Assembly: GCA_019247135.1 (NCBI GenBank)
Contig: JAFAPL010000435.1
Coordinates: 1-9,885 of the forward strand
Source of the DNA: Chloroflexota bacterium
GTDB lineage: Bacteria; Chloroflexota; UBA6077; CF-72
Reading direction: 5' to 3'
Length of the DNA stretch: 9,885 nucleotides
Shown: in pieces, positions 1 to 4,693 of the stretch
Layout of the letters: every line of letters begins with the position of its first letter
Numbering within the stretch: position 1 is the stretch's first letter
Program-made: the position numbers and the translations under genes
Notes under the pieces: generated by a model
Databases searched by the model: none
The model's input: the letters and a program-made list of their open reading frames with translations, nothing else
What the model was told of the DNA's origin: nothing

Positions 1-1
1 A

Positions 2-391
2 CCTCGGGTCCTGCTGGCTCGTCCACCGGCTCAGCATGCCGGCCAGACACCTCAGTTGTCATCAGCATTTGACGACCATGTTCCTCACGCCCTCCGACTC
101 GCTAATTTCGGTGTTCGACCTGCCTCACCAAATGTAGACACAGAGGGGCTTGCGGCGACGCATCACGCAGTGTTTCGGCCGATAGAGGTCATCTGTTCGG
201 ATGAAGACTTACATCGTTCCCGGCTGCAGCAGCGTCCGCGGCCCGCAGGCTGGACGGGCGATCCTCCGTGGGTGCCAGTTGAAGAGAGCCGCCGTCTGTA
301 CGAGTCCTGGGACATGCCGCGGCTGGAGTTGGACTCAGTAAATGCCCTTGATGACCTCGTGCGTGCGGCGACCGAATATGTCAGCGCGTAA
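2..391 (+). pseudogene. C-terminal fragment of an AAA/P-loop kinase-like protein (5' part missing or degenerate)
   Basis: The frame is open from the window edge to TAA at 389-391. The only start is a TTG at 56, with no convincing ribosome binding site, so this is either cut by the window or a 5'-decayed gene. From about residue 30 of the TTG reading it resembles the C-terminal third of the small AAA-family predicted kinases: a VICSDEDLHRSRL strand/helix, then PAGW, then a YESWDMPRLELDS stretch and a final helix ending in EYVSA. In that family the Walker A lies about 100 residues earlier, and nothing like it is visible here. The residues before position 30 do not look like the family. A neighbouring frame reads DTSVVI just upstream (about 46-63), which could be a frameshifted family strand. 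The family match is from memory of the motif pattern; the substrate is unknown. Confidence 0.45.
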
Positions 392-450
392 GAGTATGGA
401 TCTGGCGTGCGCTTTGCGCGGCGTTCCGCTGGTGGGCTGCGCGCGGCCAG

Positions 451-678
451 TCAGGGTGTGGTGTCGGCAAGGAACCGATTCCACACCGTGCAGATGGCGA
501 TGGTCGCATAGGCGAGACGATCACCGTCGATGGTGATGAGGCGGCGGAGCCCGTACCCACGGCGAAGTTCCTCGAGCACGATGCGTTCAACATCGTCAGC
601 GACACGTGCCCCGCGCAGGCGAGCGAGGACGCGGACGACCTCCGGAGCGACGTCCGGGGCGAACTCGCTTCGGTCCAT
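451..678 (-). CDS. Small hypothetical protein, 75 aa
   Basis: This small reading frame starts with ATG at 678 and has a GGAG (687-690 on the complement) 8 nt upstream. Its codons are mostly G/C-ending, like the confident genes here. The protein has acidic and arginine-rich helical segments (APEVVRVLARLRGARVADD, ERIVLEELRRGYGLRR), then ITIDGDRLAYATIAICTVWN, which could form a beta-alpha element. It has no signal peptide and no motif that I recognise. It converges on the kinase-like fragment to its left, with about 60 bp between the two stop codons. An overlapping 120-codon frame on the same strand (381-743) looks like a shadow, being Ser/Arg-rich without structure. No function is proposed; the gene itself is uncertain. 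Confidence 0.35.
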   Translation of the reverse strand: MDRSEFAPDVAPEVVRVLARLRGARVADDVERIVLEELRRGYGLRRLITIDGDRLAYATIAICTVWNRFLADTTP

Positions 679-992
679 CGAGTGAACTCCAGCGGATCGC
701 GGTGGTCGAGGATGCCTTTCCCTCCTAAGCGGCAGACCGCCACTGCACGAAACTAAACTCGTGCCAGAGCCAGAATCGCACGTCGCTCAACACAAAGATC
801 GGCGCTACTTGGCTCGAGCGGCACCGCCTCCACCACCAGCGCCAGCGGTACGCCCAGCCGGGAGGTGGCCCCGCCCGCGGCGGACTTTGGCTATCGCGTG
901 CACCCGCACCTCCACCTGGCTAGCCGCCCGCGTCCGCCCGGTCGGACTGGTCGGGCGCCGCCTCGGTCGAAGCAGTGTGGATGTGGTCGTCG
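679..992. other. Intergenic stretch with no supported gene
   Basis: This region lies between the start of the small minus-strand frame and the stop of the secreted PI-PLC-like gene. All six frames were read. They give only Pro/Arg/Ala-rich translations typical of GC-rich non-coding DNA, and no domain was recognised. No stem followed by a T-run was found that would serve as a terminator for the minus-strand gene ending at 993. It may contain the promoter of the small frame at 451-678, but no clear -35/-10 pair stands out. Confidence 0.5.
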
Positions 993-3900
993 CTAGCCCG
1001 TTCCCGCCGTCGGCGTGTCGGTCGGCGTGTTGGTTGGCCGCACCGTATCGGTCGGCCGCGGTGTGGCCACCGCGGTCGCCGTGCCAATCGCGGCCGCCCC
1101 GACCGGCGCCGCCACCGCGGCGCCGGTCGGGATCTGGCCGCTGGACAGAGTCAGCGACCTGGCCTCGAACGGTGGCGTATCGCTACTGACGCAGTTCGCG
1201 ACCAATTTGTAGTTGCCGGCTGGGAAGTAATCGGCCGGCACGTGCAGCGTGATCGTTCCTCGCGAACTGTTGCCGGTACCGGTGACGCTGAGCGGCTTGG
1301 GCGCGTTTGGCGTCTGCGCCGCGAGGCTGAGCGTTGCCGCACTCGTCAATGACCCCGAACGGTCGCAGTAGAGCCATAGGTAGTCCTGACTGGTCCGGAT
1401 AGTGAGCAGGGGTAGCTGACTGGTGTTCAAGGTCAGCTGTGGGGCGGACCAGGGTGGGCTATCACTGCTGGCACAGTTCACGGTCACGTCGCCATCGGGG
1501 AAGTCGCTCCGCGGCAGGGCCAGCCCGAGCCCGAACGTGTCCTGGTGGTGCGGGTCCGGCTGCCCGGAAGCACTCTGGTGATGCGGGCCATTCGGCCCCT
1601 CGGAGGTCGGGTAGGCGGTGATCGTCACCGGTCCCTTCACCGCGGCCAGGGATCCCGTAATGGTGCACTGCGCCGTTCCCGATCCTGCCACGTAGTCGAG
1701 CCCCAGGATTGGACCAGCAATCAGCCCGCTGGGCACGGTCGTTACCGCCTGCAAGGGCGGGCTATCGCTGGTCGCACACGTCACCCAGATCTGATAGTCG
1801 CCGGCGGGGAAGTCGCTCCGCGTAACCAGCAGGATGAGCCCGTCCGTGCCATTGCCCAGCAGGGCGATCGGGCCCGACGCAGTGCGTTGGTGCGGGCCAT
1901 TGGGCCCCTCGGCCTGCGGGTAGGCGGTGATCGTCATCGGACTCTTGGCCGCTGCCGGGGCCGTGCAGACGAGCGCTTCATGGCCTCCGTTGTCCGGGCT
2001 GCCAGCATCGGCGACCTGGACGCAGGCGGCCCGAGGGAGCTGGCAGGCGTTGAGAGTAAGCGGTGCGGCGGTCAAGGACGGGCTATCGCTGGTGGCGCAG
2101 GTGACCGTCAACGGCACGCCGCCGGCAGGGAAGTCGCGCCACCACACGGACAGGTTGAGCACGTAATTCCCATAGTTCGGGTCCGGCTGGCCGGCGGAAG
2201 CACTGACGTGGTGCGCGCCGTTGGGCCCCTCCGAGGTGGGGTAGGCCGTGATCGTTACTGGCCCCTTGACGGTACTGGGCGCAACGCACAGCAGCCGTTC
2301 ATGTTGATAGTCGGCTTCCATGCCTGCGTCCTTGAGCCCGACGGGCGTCGGGAAAGCGGTGAGCGGGATGTTGATGCGGCTGGTCTGACCTAGCAAGCCA
2401 GCAGACCCATTGTCAAGCGAACAGTCGGCATCCAGGTAAGAGCCGCCCGCGGTGCTGACAGCCGTGGGGAAATCGGCGACCGACAGGCTGCCTTGCACCC
2501 GGGTCGCGCCTGGGGCGGCGGTGAACGTCTTGGCGTTCGGGCTCTGGAACCCCTCCGTCGCCGGGTAAACGACCAGCGTGGGCGAGGTCTGTCCTGGACT
2601 ACTGCACTTCACGGCCACCGGTGAGTTGGCGTTCGGGTCGCTCACCACGTCGATCTGCGGCGCCTGCGCGTTCTGATTCAGGGTCACCGCGGTCTGCACG
2701 ATCGGCCACGTGACGCCTTTTTCGCTATTCGGGCCAAGGTAGTCCCCGGCGATGATGTTGAGGTTGGCGCGGGCGTGGTTCTGATCTTGCTGCCACCATT
2801 CTTGAATCGCCTGGAGCACCGGCCATTGCTGCGGCGCGAGGTCATAGACGGACTTCTGGCAGTCCTCGGTGCTGAACTCGGGCGTCGCCTGGATATCCAG
2901 GGCGTAGAGTCCCGTCACCACCTGGCCGTTGCCCGGATATTGCCCGCTGTCATCGGTGCGATTCGTCAGGCTGGCCGCGAGGGAGGCCGCGACCCAATCG
3001 GCGGTGCACTGGTCGGCGTAGTAGCCCGCCAGCGGGGTAGCGGCGGTGCCCGGCGGCGGCGCGGGCGGCCAGGACTGGCCGGTGCAGTCGTCCCAGCCTT
3101 TGACGATGATGCGTGGCTGGCCCGGCAGCGCCCAGATCTGGTTCAGAGACATGTCGTAGAGCGTCGTCGTAGACGGCACCATGCTCGGCTGGAGCACGCG
3201 GCCGGCGGTGAGCTCGGGACCGAGGTAGGTCGTGCAGATGGAGTTGAGTACGTCGGCATTGCCGTTATTGGCGGTGATCGCGATGTCGAGCACGACGATC
3301 TCCTTCTCGTGGCCGGGCTGATCGACCCAGGCGAAGAGGTCGCCGAGCACCGTCGACATCTGCAGCGTGGAGTAGATGGAGCCGTGGTTGACGTAGTAGT
3401 CGTCAGTGCTCTGACCCTGGCAGTTCGGGGACTCCTCGTCGTTGGACAGGCAGGCGAAGCGCAGGTCGAAGTAGCGGCTGCCGTAATTGAGCTGGGACCT
3501 GATGTCCATGCTCTGCGTCTGCGTAAAGTCCTGGACGATCGGCGGCCACTCACCGTAGGTGGCGGCGTCGTGGGAGCCGGGGATGACCACCTGCCGCAGC
3601 GGGCGCGGGCCAATGACACTGGCCAGATCATTCATCCATGTCACGTTGCCACCCGTGGCCGCCACCGGCGCGGCCGGCGGTCGCGCGATGGGCAGCTCGT
3701 CACCGGTGCAGGCCGACCAGTCGGTTGCTACTCGCGGCTGGGCCCGGAGTGTGGCCAGCTCGTCCAGCGTCAGCTCGTTCAGCGCCTTGCCCTCAGGCAG
3801 GTCGCTCGCCTTGAGCAGGTAGGCGCCGAGTGCGGTGGTGAAGGCCTGGCACGCGGCGTCGAAGCGGGCCGGGTTGGCCGAGCGCGGATCGGTCTGCAGC

Positions 3901-4394
3901 CCGAGCCGTACCAGCTCGTGCTCGTGCCCGGGCGTGGCTAGCCAGGCGCCCAACGGTGCGAACAGTGGGCCGAGCGGCTGGTGCGAGACACCTTGCGGCC
4001 CGGCCAGATAGTAGTCGGCCTGGGCATTGTCCAGGTTGTCGTAGCGCGCTCTGAGCAAGAACAGACGTGTGCCCTGATCGAGTGCCGCGGCAATGTCGAG
4101 CTGCTCGTCGGGCGCGCCGGTGGACTGGACGGCTTCGTCGAGCGGGTCGTGTCTTGGCCGGCTGGAGGTCGGTGGGCCGGAGTCGGGCCTGCCGCTGGCG
4201 GACGGGGCCGTGTCTGGGTAGTCGGGCTCGGCGGCCTGGACGACGGCTGGACTGGCGGGTGCCAGGCTCTGGACGCCAGGCAGTAGCCCGAGCACGCTCG
4301 CGGCGACGGCCACGACGAGCAGGCGGGAAATCAGGCGTCGAGTTGCCGCGCCGGCCGATCGACCGGCGTTGGAAAGGGAATGTTGACAGTCCAT
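993..4394 (-). CDS. Secreted PI-PLC-like protein: duplicated PI-PLC module, five Ig-like repeats, Thr/Pro-rich tail (1133 aa)
   Basis: The start is the ATG at 4394, not the one at 4415, because AGGAGG (4403-4408) sits 8 nt before it. Residues 1-56 form a long export signal: Arg-rich n-region (TRRLISR), hydrophobic LLVVAVAASVLGLL, possible cleavage near VVQAA. Residues 99-233 are a degenerate PI-PLC-like module. Residues 250-580 are a full PI-PLC X-type module with GSHDA (His275), YFDLR (Asp310, Arg312), NHG (His337) and VVLDI (Asp370), matching the His/Asp-Arg/His pattern of bacterial phosphatidylinositol-specific phospholipase C. Residues 588-1090 form five Ig-like repeats, then a Pro/Ala/Thr tail ending DTPTAGTG. 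Inferred role: an extracellular phosphodiesterase acting on phosphoinositide or glycosyl-PI-like head groups, with repeats for binding or spacing. The substrate is not shown, and some family members act on other phosphodiesters. It is divergent from the ATPase regulator. There is no LPXTG motif or C-terminal membrane segment. Confidence 0.85.
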   Translation of the reverse strand: MDCQHSLSNAGRSAGAATRRLISRLLVVAVAASVLGLLPGVQSLAPASPAVVQAAEPDYPDTAPSASGRPDSGPPTSSRPRHDPLDEAVQSTGAPDEQLDIAAALDQGTRLFLLRARYDNLDNAQADYYLAGPQGVSHQPLGPLFAPLGAWLATPGHEHELVRLGLQTDPRSANPARFDAACQAFTTALGAYLLKASDLPEGKALNELTLDELATLRAQPRVATDWSACTGDELPIARPPAAPVAATGGNVTWMNDLASVIGPRPLRQVVIPGSHDAATYGEWPPIVQDFTQTQSMDIRSQLNYGSRYFDLRFACLSNDEESPNCQGQSTDDYYVNHGSIYSTLQMSTVLGDLFAWVDQPGHEKEIVVLDIAITANNGNADVLNSICTTYLGPELTAGRVLQPSMVPSTTTLYDMSLNQIWALPGQPRIIVKGWDDCTGQSWPPAPPPGTAATPLAGYYADQCTADWVAASLAASLTNRTDDSGQYPGNGQVVTGLYALDIQATPEFSTEDCQKSVYDLAPQQWPVLQAIQEWWQQDQNHARANLNIIAGDYLGPNSEKGVTWPIVQTAVTLNQNAQAPQIDVVSDPNANSPVAVKCSSPGQTSPTLVVYPATEGFQSPNAKTFTAAPGATRVQGSLSVADFPTAVSTAGGSYLDADCSLDNGSAGLLGQTSRINIPLTAFPTPVGLKDAGMEADYQHERLLCVAPSTVKGPVTITAYPTSEGPNGAHHVSASAGQPDPNYGNYVLNLSVWWRDFPAGGVPLTVTCATSDSPSLTAAPLTLNACQLPRAACVQVADAGSPDNGGHEALVCTAPAAAKSPMTITAYPQAEGPNGPHQRTASGPIALLGNGTDGLILLVTRSDFPAGDYQIWVTCATSDSPPLQAVTTVPSGLIAGPILGLDYVAGSGTAQCTITGSLAAVKGPVTITAYPTSEGPNGPHHQSASGQPDPHHQDTFGLGLALPRSDFPDGDVTVNCASSDSPPWSAPQLTLNTSQLPLLTIRTSQDYLWLYCDRSGSLTSAATLSLAAQTPNAPKPLSVTGTGNSSRGTITLHVPADYFPAGNYKLVANCVSSDTPPFEARSLTLSSGQIPTGAAVAAPVGAAAIGTATAVATPRPTDTVRPTNTPTDTPTAGTG
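996..1124 (-). other. Thr/Pro/Ala-rich C-terminal tail of the PI-PLC-like protein
   Basis: Residues 1091-1133 change from AAVAAPVGAAAIG to a TPRPTDTVRPTNTPTDTPT stretch and stop soon after. Such PT-rich linkers are common in surface proteins of Chloroflexota, where they usually lead into another domain or a membrane anchor. Here none follows in frame, and none is visible in the other two frames just downstream. Confidence 0.7.
1053..1078. repeat. Second hairpin next to the 15-bp inverted repeat
   Basis: CCGCGGTG (1056-1063) and CACCGCGG (1068-1075) form a perfect 8-bp stem with a 4-nt loop. Two further pairs extend it outward (1053-1078, 1054-1077) across one mismatch. The 10-mer GCCACCGCGG occurs here (1066-1075) and again in the neighbouring hairpin (1111-1120). 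Confidence 0.65.
1098..1131. repeat. Perfect 15-bp inverted repeat with 4-nt loop inside the 3' end of the PI-PLC-like gene
   Basis: CCCGACCGGCGCCGC (1098-1112) is followed by a 4-nt loop and then its exact reverse complement (1117-1131). It lies within codons for the Ala/Gly/Val linker, about 100 nt before the stop. No T-run follows on either strand, so it is not a classic intrinsic terminator. Confidence 0.8.
1125..2633 (-). repeat. Five tandem Ig-like repeats of about 95-105 residues
   Basis: Five units follow the PI-PLC module, at residues about 588-683, 684-788, 789-893, 894-995 and 996-1090. The consensus is a Cys, then about ten residues, then a TITAYP-SEGPNGPHH block, a RSDFPAGDY block, a second Cys in VTCATSDSPP, and a closing LTLN-QLP. 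The Cys pairs (597/658, 703/766, 810/873, 910/974, 1010/1068) are 58-64 residues apart and probably form one disulfide per unit. Units 2-4 are also similar as DNA (2191-2274, 1881-1955 and 1561-1644), so they are younger or homogenised. Units 1 and 5 are diverged. Confidence 0.75.
3066..4100 (-). repeat. Internal duplication of the PI-PLC-like module within the secreted protein
   Basis: Residues 99-233 (4100-3696) align by eye with residues 299-443 (3500-3066). Shared landmarks are GTRLFLLRA against GSRYFDLRF, DYYLAG against DYYVNH, TPGHEHELV against QPGHEKEIV, and AQPR then WSACTG against GQPR then WDDCTG. The spacing from DYY to PGHE is 28 residues in both copies. In the first copy Asp310 is replaced by Leu113, His337 by Gly132 and Asp370 by Gly165, and no GSHD segment precedes it. 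The first copy is therefore probably non-catalytic. Confidence 0.65.
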
Positions 4395-4402
4395 GGAACG
4401 AA

Positions 4403-4408
4403 CCTCCT
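4403..4408 (-). promoter_or_regulatory. Strong Shine-Dalgarno AGGAGG for the PI-PLC-like gene
   Basis: On the minus strand AGGAGG is separated by 8 nt from the ATG at 4394. This decides the start: an in-frame ATG seven codons upstream (4415) would place the AGGAGG inside the coding sequence. Confidence 0.8.
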
Positions 4409-4569
4409 GCTTCATCGGGTGTCCTGCGTGTTGCCGATCGGGGACGGGCGCCGCTCAGTCGGCTGCTTTCGTTACCTGACCTAGGCCGGCGGCCTGTGTG
4501 CGCCTACCGTGTGTCGCGTCTGCCGACCAGCGTGACGGATCGAGGGCAGCTCGCCCAGGCTCATTTACC

Positions 4570-4602
4570 TTCGTTTCGGGTTCGTTTCGGGTCCGTTTCG
4601 GC
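4570..4602 (+). promoter_or_regulatory. Three tandem 11-bp repeats in the divergent promoter region (candidate operator)
   Basis: Positions 4570-4580 and 4581-4591 are identical TTCGTTTCGGG units, and 4592-4602 is TCCGTTTCGGC with two changes. The 11-bp period places the units on nearly the same face of the helix, as expected for cooperative protein binding. They lie about 92 bp upstream of the regulator's ATG and about 175 bp upstream of the divergent PI-PLC-like start. Binding by the neighbouring HTH regulator is inference from position. Confidence 0.55.
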
Positions 4603-4693
4603 CAGGTCCACACTCCCGCGCCTGCCTCGCGCGCGTTGATAGACTTGAAGTGGGCGCCAGGCTCTCAGGCAGTGGGACCTGCCGCACCTCGCC

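Larger units (their letters stand above)
4395..4693. promoter_or_regulatory. Divergent intergenic region between the PI-PLC-like gene and the ATPase regulator
   Basis: This 299-bp gap must hold the 5' signals of both genes. Besides the AGGAGG and the 11-bp repeats it contains a short 5-bp hairpin AGGCC-GGC-GGCCT (4483-4495). The only AT-leaning stretch near the regulator is TTGATAGACTTGA (4636-4648). No consensus -35/-10 pair is convincing on either strand. Confidence 0.5.

Noticed and set aside
1545..2393. Long plus-strand open frame opposite the repeat region of the PI-PLC-like gene
   Set aside because: It is antisense to a strongly supported secreted protein, its translation mirrors the repeats and has no domain; long antisense frames are expected in GC-rich coding DNA.
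2775..3941. 388-codon plus-strand open frame opposite the PI-PLC modules
   Set aside because: The minus strand carries the catalytic PI-PLC motifs; the plus-strand translation is Val/Arg/Gly-rich without recognisable structure.
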